Source: Algoriphagus sp. A40
GTDB taxonomy: Bacteria > Bacteroidota > Bacteroidia > Cytophagales > Cyclobacteriaceae
Direction: 5' to 3'
Length of the DNA stretch: 64,000 nucleotides
Assembly (NCBI RefSeq): GCF_002002735.1
Contig: NZ_MUNY01000028.1
Span: 1 to 64,000, forward strand
The notes beneath the pieces are model-generated. The model searched no databases. It saw only the letters and a list, made by a program, of their open reading frames with translations, and was not told where the DNA came from. Made by a program: the position numbers and the translations under genes. Positions 18,062 through 26,844 of the stretch are shown in pieces (positions within the stretch are counted from its first letter, which is position 1; each line of letters opens with the position of its first letter).

Positions 18062-20998
18062 TTAATCCAACAGCGCGCGAATGTCTTCATTGTCCAGACT
18101 CTTCATAAAGCTCTCTTCGTTACTGATCAGCTCGCCAGCGAGGGCAAGCTTGCGATCCTGAAGGGCCATGATCTTTTCCTCGACGGAGCCGCGTGTGATG
18201 AACTTGTAGATGATGACCTTGTTTTCCTGTCCGATCCGGTGCGCCCGGTCGATGGCCTGCGCTTCCACGGCCGGATTCCACCAAGGGTCAAGCAAGAATA
18301 CATACTCTGCTTTGGTCAGGTTGAGTCCCACGCCACCAGCTTTCAGAGAGATGAGGAAGACCTTGATGTTTTCGTCATTTTGGAATTTCTCTACCTGTGC
18401 CTGACGGTCTTTGGTCGCGCCGTCCAGATAGGCATAGGGGATCTTATTCTCATCTAGATAAGCCCGGACGATACTCAGGTGTCGTACAAATTGGCTGAAG
18501 ACAAGCACCTTGTGGTTTTCGGAGATCGTCTCCTGCAGCATGTAGGTGATGTCTTCCAGCTTACCGGAATCGTCCTTGTAGTCTTCCCGGACCAGTTTCG
18601 GATGGTTGGCGATCTGGCGCAGCTGGGTCAAGCCACGAAGCAATGTAAACTGCTGGGAGCCCCTTCCGCCGCCATTTAGTTCGCCGATGATCTTTTCCCG
18701 ATAATAGGTTTTTACCTCTTCGTAGACTTTTTCCTGCTCTGGAGTCATGTCGGAATACTTCACATTGGTGAGTTTTTCCGGCAGGTCTTTGGCGACTTGG
18801 GATTTGAGTCTTCGGAGGATAAACGGCTTGATCATCGCGTTGAGACGACCGGCCTTTTCCCGGTTGTTTTCCTTTTCGATGGGCTGGAGATATTGCTTCT
18901 TGAAGAGCGCTTGATTTCCCAGCAGTCCCGGATTGACAAAGTTCATCTGTGACCAAAGATCCATGGTGCTGTTTTCCACCGGAGTACCGGTCAGGATCAG
19001 ACGTCGTTTGCTTTTCAGCTTGTTGACGGCCACGGCGATGTTGGACGTCGGATTTTTGATGGCCTGGGATTCGTCCAGGATCACGTAGTTGAAGTAGAAA
19101 TCCTTCAGGACATCAATGTCCAGTCTCACGATCCCATAGGAGGTGAGCACGATGTCGTACCCTCGGAATTTCCAAGGATCTTTCAGTCTTGAGGTACCGG
19201 AGTAAACCAGAATTTTGATCTCTGGGGTGAATTTTTTAGCTTCCAATTCCCAGTTGTAAAGCAGGGAAGTAGGCATCACCAGCAGGGAAGTGAAGCCCGG
19301 ATTTTCTTCTTTTTCATGGGCCAAAAGTGCCAAAGCTTGCACGGTTTTTCCCAGACCCATGTCATCGGCAAGGCAACCTCCAAACTGGTATTCATTCAGG
19401 AATCTAAGCCAGTTGTATCCCGCATGCTGGTAAGGCCGAAGGGTCCCTTCAAAACTTCCAGGCAATTCATAATCGTCAATTGCATCGAAGTTTCTCAAAC
19501 GCTCCAGTTTGAGACTGAGGTTAAGCCTGATAAGTTCACCATTTTGAAGCTCTCTGGCAAATGCCAGGTGGTGTTTGCGCAGGACCAATTCCTCTGTTGA
19601 CCGCTCTTCGATGAAATTAAACAGTTCAGAATAGTTGACAAACCAGGATGCAGGGATTACGGCAATCTCCCCATTTGGGAGCTCAAATTCCGTTTTCCCC
19701 TGGATGATCAATTTGCGGATTTTGGCAAAAGGCACCAGATAGACTCCAAATTTGATCAGGGCTTTGACATCAAACCAGTCGATGTTTTCATTGACCTCAA
19801 TGGTAATTTGGGCTTTTCCGATATGGAATGTTTTACCGCTGAGACTGCCTCTCTGGACGATTTTGATTTTATGTTCCTCCAGGTAATCTTCATTGTTGCC
19901 CAACCATTCGAAGGCTTTGGTTTTGGGCAAGGCAAATTTTCCATGGGTGAAAATCATCTGTTTTTTCTTCAGATAAGTTTCAAATTTCTTCTCAACCAAT
20001 GGAGTCCGGACGGTTTTCCAAAAGGTGAATTCCCCGTTGTTTTCCTCAAACCTGCAGGAATTGCCACTGTTTTCACCATCATTTGACAATATGCCAAAAT
20101 CAAAATCACCGTATTTGTACCTCAATTCGAATACAATGATGTCCTCGGTTATATTTTCAATTTCACTTCCAAAAAGGTCCTCTTTGGTACCGCCGGGAAG
20201 CTCACTGAATGCCAACAAAGCCTGTGGGGTACCCTGCTCCGTGTGGATTTCAAAACCTTTGGCCTCGACTTCAAACTGTGTGATCAAACTGGTGACAAAC
20301 TTTCTATAGTATTCCAGTTCGAATTTCCGCTCGACCATGATCCTACTCTTTGTGAGAAAGGGCTGAAGTTTTTTGCCATCTATTCCTTTTTCAAAATGAA
20401 ATAGCTGCTGATTCACGATCAGCCAAGCCGGATCTTTACAGATGAGGTATCCGCCTTTGTGTTGCCAGTCAAGTGGTTTTCCTCTGAATTTTACTTTAGG
20501 GTAGTATTGAGTGTTGTATTCTCCTTTTTCAAAATGAAAAATGACCGTAGCCCTTTCGGCATTGACTTGGATTTCTTTCCAGGTAGGATTGCCGTCTGTA
20601 GCCATTTCAAACAGTCGTTTTCCTATCAACAAGGGAAGAATTTTGGCCCGTTTGATTTCCAGGTTTTTAAACAACAGCTCCTGAATTGTCTTGTCTTCGG
20701 TTTTTGGATCAAAAATTTTAATTAAAAATTCTTTGGGACGGATATTCCCCTTTTTCATATAGGGCTTTACGACTACCTCAGGCTGCATGGAATCCATCAG
20801 CTTGATCAGTTCGTAGTCAGCCTTGTCCAGGCCAGCATTAAACTCTATAGCGTTGGCCGAACTGATGTTTTGATACGCCAATGAGAGCCGGCCTTTTTCA
20901 TCCAGTTGAATCACAAAAGACTCAAATAGCAGCCCTAAAGATTCATGGCTGAAAATGGAATATACTATTTGAAAAGGCCGGTCGGAATTAACTATCAT
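18062..20998 (-). CDS. SNF2-family DEAD/DEAH helicase
   Basis: A 978-residue protein whose C-terminal half is a Swi2/Snf2 ATPase: Walker A in ADDMGLGKTVQAL (about 540), Walker B DESQ box in VILDESQAIKN (about 638), motif III TGTP at about 660, and helicase-C motifs LKAGGVGLNLT and DRAHRIGQ (about 918). The N-terminal 480 residues are poorly conserved, without a clear zinc SWIM motif, and end in a region before FEGTLRPYQHAGYNWL. Bacterial SNF2 proteins (RapA, HepA and others) act on nucleic-acid-protein complexes; this one's partner is unknown. It is preceded by an AT-rich palindromic region with TATATAG sequences. Confidence 0.92.
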   Translation of the reverse strand: MIVNSDRPFQIVYSIFSHESLGLLFESFVIQLDEKGRLSLAYQNISSANAIEFNAGLDKADYELIKLMDSMQPEVVVKPYMKKGNIRPKEFLIKIFDPKTEDKTIQELLFKNLEIKRAKILPLLIGKRLFEMATDGNPTWKEIQVNAERATVIFHFEKGEYNTQYYPKVKFRGKPLDWQHKGGYLICKDPAWLIVNQQLFHFEKGIDGKKLQPFLTKSRIMVERKFELEYYRKFVTSLITQFEVEAKGFEIHTEQGTPQALLAFSELPGGTKEDLFGSEIENITEDIIVFELRYKYGDFDFGILSNDGENSGNSCRFEENNGEFTFWKTVRTPLVEKKFETYLKKKQMIFTHGKFALPKTKAFEWLGNNEDYLEEHKIKIVQRGSLSGKTFHIGKAQITIEVNENIDWFDVKALIKFGVYLVPFAKIRKLIIQGKTEFELPNGEIAVIPASWFVNYSELFNFIEERSTEELVLRKHHLAFARELQNGELIRLNLSLKLERLRNFDAIDDYELPGSFEGTLRPYQHAGYNWLRFLNEYQFGGCLADDMGLGKTVQALALLAHEKEENPGFTSLLVMPTSLLYNWELEAKKFTPEIKILVYSGTSRLKDPWKFRGYDIVLTSYGIVRLDIDVLKDFYFNYVILDESQAIKNPTSNIAVAVNKLKSKRRLILTGTPVENSTMDLWSQMNFVNPGLLGNQALFKKQYLQPIEKENNREKAGRLNAMIKPFILRRLKSQVAKDLPEKLTNVKYSDMTPEQEKVYEEVKTYYREKIIGELNGGGRGSQQFTLLRGLTQLRQIANHPKLVREDYKDDSGKLEDITYMLQETISENHKVLVFSQFVRHLSIVRAYLDENKIPYAYLDGATKDRQAQVEKFQNDENIKVFLISLKAGGVGLNLTKAEYVFLLDPWWNPAVEAQAIDRAHRIGQENKVIIYKFITRGSVEEKIMALQDRKLALAGELISNEESFMKSLDNEDIRALLD

Positions 20999-21152
20999 CG
21001 TTAGTTATATACTATATATAGCTCAAGAATATATTTTCCGGTGCTATACTTTTAAAGGTTAGGGTTGGGACAAGGATATATAAGTTGAAAATTACTCAAA
21101 ATGGCATTTCAATTTGGAATAGCCTGAGGATTTTTTAAAAAAAGCGACAAAA

Positions 21153-21180
21153 AAACCCGGATTTTAAATAATCCGGGTTT
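21153..21180 (-). terminator. intrinsic terminator of ileS-lspA
   Basis: On the minus strand AAACCCGGAT and ATCCGGGTTT pair around an 8-nt loop and are followed by a T-run (plus-strand arms 21153-21162 and 21171-21180). It lies 23 bp past the lspA stop. Confidence 0.85.
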
Positions 21181-21202
21181 AGAATTGGACTTTATCCGAT
21201 TC

Positions 21203-21823
21203 TCAGGAAAGAGTTGTGGGTTCCTCGACCGGAATTTCTGCTTTTTTATCCGGGAAAAAGCGGTTTTGGAAAACTAAAATTATGGCTACCCCAATGAATA
21301 TCGAGGCGTCTGCCACGTTGAAAATCGGCCAAAGTGCAGTGTACCCGCCTCCGAAAAGAGGAATCCAATCGGGGATATAGCCTTCCCAAATATCAAAGTA
21401 AAACATGTCTACTACCTGACCGTGAAACCAAGGAGTGGGTGCATTGTAAGGTGCATTGTCCAGCCAAACTCCGTAGAATACCGAGTCCACCAAATTGCCT
21501 ATAGCTCCCCCGAGAATCATGGCAATACAAAGGATATAAACCGGATGATTTTTCTTGTCAATGATATGAGTAAGGTAAAAACCAATCCCTACCATTGCCA
21601 CCAAACGGAAGGAGGTCAGAATCATTTTTCCATACTCTGAACCCAATTCCATCCCAAAAGCCATTCCCGGATTGGTGGTGTAGTGGAGTTTAAACCAATC
21701 CCCGAAAATTGGAATCTGGCCAGGGGTGCCGAAGTCCATCTGAAAATGAACCAGCATTTTCACTACCTGGTCTAAGGCAATTACCAAAAAGGCAATCCCA
21801 AAATATTTGATATACTTATTCAT
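21203..21823 (-). CDS. lspA: lipoprotein signal peptidase (signal peptidase II)
   Basis: LspA is an inner-membrane aspartyl protease that removes signal peptides from diacylglyceryl-modified prolipoproteins. The 206-residue protein has four hydrophobic helices and the two catalytic Asp motifs GNLVDS (near 115-120) and FNVADAS (near 165-170); ALDQ in the first helix is also typical. ATG 21823 is the only ATG at the N-terminus (an upstream TTG at 21832 adds three residues). It follows ileS by 11 bp, the same gene pair seen in many bacteria, and is needed for the numerous lipoproteins in this window. Confidence 0.96.
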   Translation of the reverse strand: MNKYIKYFGIAFLVIALDQVVKMLVHFQMDFGTPGQIPIFGDWFKLHYTTNPGMAFGMELGSEYGKMILTSFRLVAMVGIGFYLTHIIDKKNHPVYILCIAMILGGAIGNLVDSVFYGVWLDNAPYNAPTPWFHGQVVDMFYFDIWEGYIPDWIPLFGGGYTALWPIFNVADASIFIGVAIILVFQNRFFPDKKAEIPVEEPTTLS

Positions 21824-21834
21824 CTGTTGCAAGC

Positions 21835-24800
21835 TTAGGCCTTTTCTACTTTTACGGCCAATTCAAAATCATCCATATCCAATACAGTTCCGTCAGTAAT
21901 AGAGCTCAGACTCAGCGTCAAGGCCTGGGTCTCAGACTGAATGTATTGACCAAAGGCGGACACGGCAGCTTTTGCCAGTTCATTGTCTTCGGACACAATG
22001 ATGTTGATTTTATCCTGTACTTCCAATCCCATGTCTTTTCTGAGATTCTGGATTCGGTTAACCAAGTCTCGGGCTACCCCTTCCTGCTTCAATTCGTCCG
22101 TCAAGGTGACATCCAGAGCCACAGTTACCCCCTGATCGGAAGCCACGGACCAGCCTGGAATATCCTGGGAGGTGATCAGGACTTCTTCCAAAAGCAAGTC
22201 TAGTGTTTCCCCTTCTACCAGTACCGGGATTTTACCATCTCGTTCAATCTGTGCGATCTCCTCTTGTTTCCAAGAATTGATAGCAGCAACCACGAAGCGC
22301 ATCTTTGGGCCAAGTTTTTTACCCAAAACAGGCAAGTTTGGTTTCACATTTTTCACCAAAATCCCGGATGCATCATCCAGAAATTCGATGGATTTGATGT
22401 TTACTTCTGATTTGATCAGTTCCTCGACATGCTCGATCTGTGCTTTGGTTTTGGCCGAAAGAACAGGAATCAGGATGCGTTGCAAAGGCTGGCGAACCTT
22501 CAGTTTTTCTTTCTTTCTCAGCGAGTGGACCAAGGAGGAAATGTTCTGAGCCAAATCCATGCTTTGCTCCAATTCAGTATTGATCAAAGCCGATTCGGCA
22601 GCCACCCAGTCAGTCAGGTGAACGGATTCTTTTCCGTTTTCGGCAGACTCATTCAGGTTTTTGTACATCCAGTCGGCATAGAAAGGAGCAAATGAAGACA
22701 TCAATTGTGTCAGAGAAAGCAAGCACTCGTACAAAGTTTCATATGCAGCCTGTTTATCGGGATTCATTTCCCCTCTCCAGAAGCGTTTTCTTGCCAATCG
22801 TACATACCAGTTGGACAGCTGGTCAACCGTGAAATTCATGATTGCTCGCGTAGCCTTGGTGGCATCGTAATTATCCATTGCTCCCTCTACTTCAGCGATT
22901 AGGGACTGAAGTTTGGAAATAATCCACTGGTCTAGTTCTGCTCTTTGACTCACCGGCACCGCTTTGGATTTGTCATAGACGAAAGCATCCAAGTTGGCGT
23001 ATAGCGCAAAGAAATTATAGGTGTTTTGAAGTGTACCGAAAAAGCGTCTCTGCACTTCGGTCACACCGTCCAGGTTGAATTTCAGGTTGTCCCAAGGGTT
23101 GGCATTGCTGAGCATATACCAGCGCAGCGCGTCCGGCCCGTATTCCTTCAAGGTTTTGAAAGGGTCAACAGCATTGCCCAAACGCTTGGACATTTTATTG
23201 CCGTTTTTGTCCAGGACAAGACCATTTGCTATTACATTCTTGAACGCCACGCTGTCAAACAGCATCACGGCAATCGCGTGAAGCGTAAAGAACCATCCAC
23301 GGGTCTGATCCACGCCTTCGGCGATGTAATCTGCCGGATAGTTGGCTTTGAAAATGTCCTGATTTTCGAAAGGAAAATGCCACTGGGCATAAGGCATGGC
23401 TCCTGAGTCAAACCAAACGTCGATCAGGTCCGGCTCGCGGAACATCTTTTCGCCTTTGTCAGAAACCAAAACGATATCATCCACATAAGGCCTGTGAAGA
23501 TCCAGTTCTTTTCCTTCATAAGGAGATTTTTCCATAAATCCGGAAGCGATGGACTTCTCCATTTCGGCATTCAGTTCGGCGATGGAGCCGATGCACTTTT
23601 CTTCCATTCCGTCAGAGGTTCTCCAGATCGGCAGCGGCGTCCCCCAAAAGCGGGAGCGGCTGAGGTTCCAGTCCACGAGATTTTCAAGCCAATTGCCGAA
23701 TCGGCCTGTGCCGGTAGCTTCCGGTTTCCAGTTGATGGTCTTGTTCAGCTCGACCATCCGGTCTTTGAATGCAGTGGTTTTGATAAACCAACTTTCCAAT
23801 GGATAGTAAAGCACCGGCTTGTCAGTTCTCCAGCAGTGCGGATAGGTGTGCTCGTATTTTTCGACCTTGAAGGCCTTGTTTTCATTTTTCAGGATGATCG
23901 AGATGATCACATCGGTGTTTTTGTAATCCGCTGCGTTTTCATCGTCCTCGGTGTAGTTTTTTACATAGAAGTCATCCACTCCATACGTCTTGTGAGCAGT
24001 GATAGCATGCTCCTTCATCTTTGCAGCCAGGTATTCTCCGACCACGGGCAGGAATTTACCCCGCTTGTCCACTACGGGAATGTCATTTCCCAATTCATCT
24101 TTGACAAAGACGCCGGGCACCTTGTTTTGCACCAAAGTTCTAAAGTCATCCGCACCAAAAGCCTTCGCCAAGTGCACGATTCCTGTACCGTCCTCGGTAG
24201 TGACATAATCTCCTGATACGACAGTGAAAGCTGGATTTGGCAAGGCCAATTCCGCGATTGGGAACAATTGCTCGTATTCCCAGCCCAGCATGGATTTGCC
24301 TTTGAACTCTTCGATTACTTCGAAAGGGATCAACTTGTCTCCGGCATTATAATCTTCCAGCTTCAGTTCAGCAGCCTTTGGATTAAACAAAGACGACATT
24401 CTGGCTTTAGCCAAAATCACCGAAACAGGTTCATAGGTATAAGGATTGAAAGTCTTCACTTTCACATAATCCAGATTTTCCCCGATTGCCAAAGCCGAGT
24501 TGGATGGCAAGGTCCAAGGCGTGGTCGTCCAGGCCAGGATGTAGGTATTTTCGGCACCTTTTAGTTTAAACTGGGCAGTAATCGAGGTATCCTTGACATC
24601 TTTGTAAGTGCCAGGTTGGTTCAGTTCGTGTGAACTCAAACCTGTCCCTGCAGCCGGCGAATAGGGCTGGATCGTGTAGCCTTTATAGAGCAAGTCTTTG
24701 TCATAGAGCTTCTTCAACAGACTCCAAAGGGACTCGATATAGTTAGGTTCAAAGGTGATATAGGGATCATCCAGATCGACCCAATAGCCGATTTTCTCAG

Positions 24801-25215
24801 TCAGGTCGTCCCATTCTCCCTTGAATCGCATGACGGTTTCCCGGCACTTGCGGTTATATTCTTCGACGGTGATTTTCTTGCCGATATCTTCCTTGGTGAT
24901 GCCGAGTTCCTTTTCCACCTGCAGTTCAACAGGCAATCCATGGGTGTCCCATCCGCCTTTGCGCTTCACTTGGAAACCCTTCAGGGTCTTGTATCGGCAG
25001 AAGATGTCCTTCAGCGTACGAGCCATCACGTGGTGAATACCCGGAGTGCCATTTGCCGAAGGTGGACCCTCGAAAAAGGTGAAGGTTTCCGCGCCGTCAC
25101 GGTTGGCAACTGACTTTTCGAAAATCTGATTTTCTTTCCAATATTGAAGGACTGACTCTCCGATATTCGGATAATCGACCTGCTTAAATTCCTGATACGT
25201 TTTCACAATTGTCAT
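21835..25215 (-). CDS. ileS: isoleucyl-tRNA synthetase
   Basis: The 1126-residue class I synthetase charges tRNA-Ile. HIGH-like GTPGIHH lies at about 54-60 (in PPSANGTPGIHHVMART), and the KMSKS-like motif is KMSKR (about 675, in DKNGNKMSKRLGN). The editing domain and the WDTHGLPVE motif (92-100) are present. The long C-terminal part without the CxxC zinc motif seen in E. coli IleS, and the large size, place it in the eukaryote-like IleS clade common in Bacteroidota. This clade is known to tolerate mupirocin better, which is family knowledge, not measured here. lspA follows. Confidence 0.97.
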   Translation of the reverse strand: MTIVKTYQEFKQVDYPNIGESVLQYWKENQIFEKSVANRDGAETFTFFEGPPSANGTPGIHHVMARTLKDIFCRYKTLKGFQVKRKGGWDTHGLPVELQVEKELGITKEDIGKKITVEEYNRKCRETVMRFKGEWDDLTEKIGYWVDLDDPYITFEPNYIESLWSLLKKLYDKDLLYKGYTIQPYSPAAGTGLSSHELNQPGTYKDVKDTSITAQFKLKGAENTYILAWTTTPWTLPSNSALAIGENLDYVKVKTFNPYTYEPVSVILAKARMSSLFNPKAAELKLEDYNAGDKLIPFEVIEEFKGKSMLGWEYEQLFPIAELALPNPAFTVVSGDYVTTEDGTGIVHLAKAFGADDFRTLVQNKVPGVFVKDELGNDIPVVDKRGKFLPVVGEYLAAKMKEHAITAHKTYGVDDFYVKNYTEDDENAADYKNTDVIISIILKNENKAFKVEKYEHTYPHCWRTDKPVLYYPLESWFIKTTAFKDRMVELNKTINWKPEATGTGRFGNWLENLVDWNLSRSRFWGTPLPIWRTSDGMEEKCIGSIAELNAEMEKSIASGFMEKSPYEGKELDLHRPYVDDIVLVSDKGEKMFREPDLIDVWFDSGAMPYAQWHFPFENQDIFKANYPADYIAEGVDQTRGWFFTLHAIAVMLFDSVAFKNVIANGLVLDKNGNKMSKRLGNAVDPFKTLKEYGPDALRWYMLSNANPWDNLKFNLDGVTEVQRRFFGTLQNTYNFFALYANLDAFVYDKSKAVPVSQRAELDQWIISKLQSLIAEVEGAMDNYDATKATRAIMNFTVDQLSNWYVRLARKRFWRGEMNPDKQAAYETLYECLLSLTQLMSSFAPFYADWMYKNLNESAENGKESVHLTDWVAAESALINTELEQSMDLAQNISSLVHSLRKKEKLKVRQPLQRILIPVLSAKTKAQIEHVEELIKSEVNIKSIEFLDDASGILVKNVKPNLPVLGKKLGPKMRFVVAAINSWKQEEIAQIERDGKIPVLVEGETLDLLLEEVLITSQDIPGWSVASDQGVTVALDVTLTDELKQEGVARDLVNRIQNLRKDMGLEVQDKINIIVSEDNELAKAAVSAFGQYIQSETQALTLSLSSITDGTVLDMDDFELAVKVEKA

Positions 25216-25244
25216 TCTGGTGAATTGGGAGTTGGGGAAGATTT

Positions 25245-25350
25245 GGGCGTGCCCCGCCTTGCAAAAAGGCGGGTCGGGCTATCCACTGTATTCCCTTCCC
25301 CGGTTACCACCGGAGGAAGGGAATGCCGCTTTTATCCCTCACGCGGGCCA
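25245..25350 (+). ncRNA. structured two-hairpin repeat element (candidate ncRNA or repeat)
   Basis: Two perfect stems lie in a row: CCCGCCTT/AAGGCGGG (25253-25260 and 25266-25273) and a 10-bp stem ATTCCCTTCC/GGAAGGGAAT (25290-25299 and 25315-25324) extended by an inner CCGG pair, with the flanks GGGCTATCCACTGT and ATGCCGCTT...ATCCCTCACGC. I recall near-identical flanks repeated many times in Bacteroidota genomes, with only the stems varying, which suggests a structured RNA or mobile palindrome family such as the computationally described Flavo-1 RNA. That identity is recall, not a search result. It lies 30 bp upstream of ileS on the opposite strand. Confidence 0.55.
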
Positions 25351-25800
25351 TCCCGCTCAAAACAAGCCACAAAGATAGAAGAATTGGGCTTTTCGGGGAG
25401 ATGGAAATTGGAAATAGGGAAAAAGCTTAAGTTTTGGATCAAGCGGAGGTTGCAAAAGCAGGCCTGAAAGGCCGATTTATCCTAACCAAGTCTGATAGGG
25501 CTGGGTTTTGCCGGCCACTCGATCTCCACCAGGCCTGAAAGGCCGATTTCCAAACTCAAAAATCATGAACAAAATCGGTCTTTCATACCTCTTGTCCTTT
25601 GCATGTGTCCTACCTTTTCCCGGAGCTCAACCGCTCCGGGCTGCTATAAATCAGGCATTCAGCCTGGGTAGTTCCCACCTCCCCACCTCGGCATATACTG
25701 CTACCTTTCGTCTTTGAGATTCCATTGACGCTGGGTGGTCAAACTTCTCAGAACACTTGCTCCCTCCGTTTACCAAATCTCTAATTAGTTGAAGATCAAC
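25351..25800. repeat. gene-free region with repeated GGCCTGAAAGGCCGATTT units
   Basis: A 20-nt unit CAGGCCTGAAAGGCCGATTT occurs at 25459-25478 and again at 25530-25549. A third, imperfect copy lies inverted at 25572-25590 (AGGTATGAAAGACCGATTT on the minus strand). Other palindromes follow, including CCCGGAG/CTCCGGG near 25618-25640 and CAGGC/GCCTG near 25650. No credible gene is present. This looks like a decayed array of REP-type sequences, perhaps left by an old REP-associated transposase element; no transposase is seen. Confidence 0.6.
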
Positions 25801-25806
25801 TGGCCT

Positions 25807-25814
25807 TATTTTTG
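25807..25814 (+). promoter_or_regulatory. -7 box TATTTTTG upstream of the small Cys-motif gene
   Basis: TATTTTTG fits TAnnTTTG; a TTG at 25789-25791 lies 15 bp upstream, close to but shorter than the usual -33/-7 spacing. It would give a leader of about 80 nt for the ORF at 25902. Confidence 0.4.
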
Positions 25815-25901
25815 CCCAAAATATTTGGCTTTTGTATGGAACCAATTTGTACAGATATGCTATTTTAACCACTCAATCACCACTAACACCAAAGAACTTT
25901 T

Positions 25902-26078
25902 ATGACCGAACAACAAAAACAAGCACTTGAGCAAGCCATAGACGCTTTGAAAGGCAAACTGACCGGAGATATGTTTGCTGACATGGAGACCCGGGATGAA
26001 ATTCACAACCTGGAAATGCAGCTGAAAGGTGTGAAACCTATGGATTCACATTTCGACTGCATCGGCTGCGGAAGCTAA
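25902..26078 (+). CDS. small conserved-looking protein with C-terminal CxxCG
   Basis: ATG at 25902 opens a 58-residue ORF, too short to be called by most length cut-offs. It is strongly charged and helical (EQQKQALEQAIDALKGKL), and ends HFDCIGCGS, a paired-Cys motif that could bind metal or be modified. I recall similar unnamed proteins in Cytophagales but cannot verify. The pseudouridine synthase begins 12 bp after its stop, so the two are probably one transcript. Codon use and composition are like those of neighbouring genes, which supports it being real. Confidence 0.75.
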   Translation: MTEQQKQALEQAIDALKGKLTGDMFADMETRDEIHNLEMQLKGVKPMDSHFDCIGCGS

Positions 26079-26090
26079 ATCTTTAGCGAA

Positions 26091-26726
26091 TTGGCCAGCT
26101 ATTTTATTATTTACAAACCCTTTGGGGTTTTGACACAATTTTCTGGAGAGGGGCCTACATTGGCCTCTCTCGGTGCTTTTCCCCGGGAGGTATATCCGGT
26201 AGGGCGACTGGACAAAGATAGCGAAGGCCTTCTCCTCATTACTGATGATAAGTGGCTCAACCACCATCTCCTCAATCCAAGATTTGGTCATCAACGGACC
26301 TACTATGTCCAATTGGAGGGAATTCCCACTCCAGAAGCTTTGAAGCAGCTTCAAGCCGGTGTGGTGATCAATGTGGATGGGAAGGATTACAAAACCAAAC
26401 CCTCAATTGCCAAAATCCTGGATCCGGTACCCCAGTTGCCGGACAGAAATCCACCGATTCGGTTTCGGGCTTCCATCCCGGATACTTGGATTTCCCTGAC
26501 TTTGATCGAAGGGAAAAACAGACAAGTACGAAAAATGACAGCAGCAGTTGGATTTCCGACACTTCGTTTGGTCCGGTTTTCAATGGAGAAAATCAACATT
26601 GCGGGGATGCAGCCGGGTGAAATTCTGGAGTTGGATGAAAAGACGGTCTATCATCAGCTGGGCTTGACTGGATTTGCCAAAGCAGCGACTTCACCAAATA
26701 GTGGAAAAGGAAACCGTCGTTCTTAA
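26091..26726 (+). CDS. pseudouridine synthase, RsuA/RluE-type
   Basis: The 211-residue protein is a RsuA/RluB/E/F-family pseudouridine synthase that isomerises one uridine in rRNA. The catalytic Asp is in GRLDKDSEGLL (residues about 38-48), preceded by YKPFG (7-11) and followed by GKNRQVRKM (about 141-149). It starts with TTG at 26091 because no ATG occurs in frame after the preceding stop and the conserved FIIYKPFG begins five codons later. No N-terminal S4 domain is visible, which fits RluE (23S U2457) better than RsuA/RluB. Target uridine is inference. Confidence 0.88.
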   Translation: MASYFIIYKPFGVLTQFSGEGPTLASLGAFPREVYPVGRLDKDSEGLLLITDDKWLNHHLLNPRFGHQRTYYVQLEGIPTPEALKQLQAGVVINVDGKDYKTKPSIAKILDPVPQLPDRNPPIRFRASIPDTWISLTLIEGKNRQVRKMTAAVGFPTLRLVRFSMEKINIAGMQPGEILELDEKTVYHQLGLTGFAKAATSPNSGKGNRRS

Positions 26727-26844
26727 ATTTTCCTAAAAACCTCCGTCCCCCGCTTGATTTCCGCTTGTACCATTTAAAATTGTTGGTTGGTACAAATTCC
26801 CCTAATTTAGCCTCGCCATTTCAGGCATCTAATACTTGTAGTTC

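Noticed and set aside
23494-24216. 240-residue ORF antisense to ileS
   Set aside because: It is an antisense shadow of ileS.
25225-25467. 80-residue ORF over the structured repeat
   Set aside because: It crosses both hairpins of the structured element and is Arg/Gly-rich without any family features.
25565-25717. ORF starting MNKIGLSYLLSF in the repeat region
   Set aside because: It lies inside the palindromic repeat array, and its coding look comes from repeat sequence.
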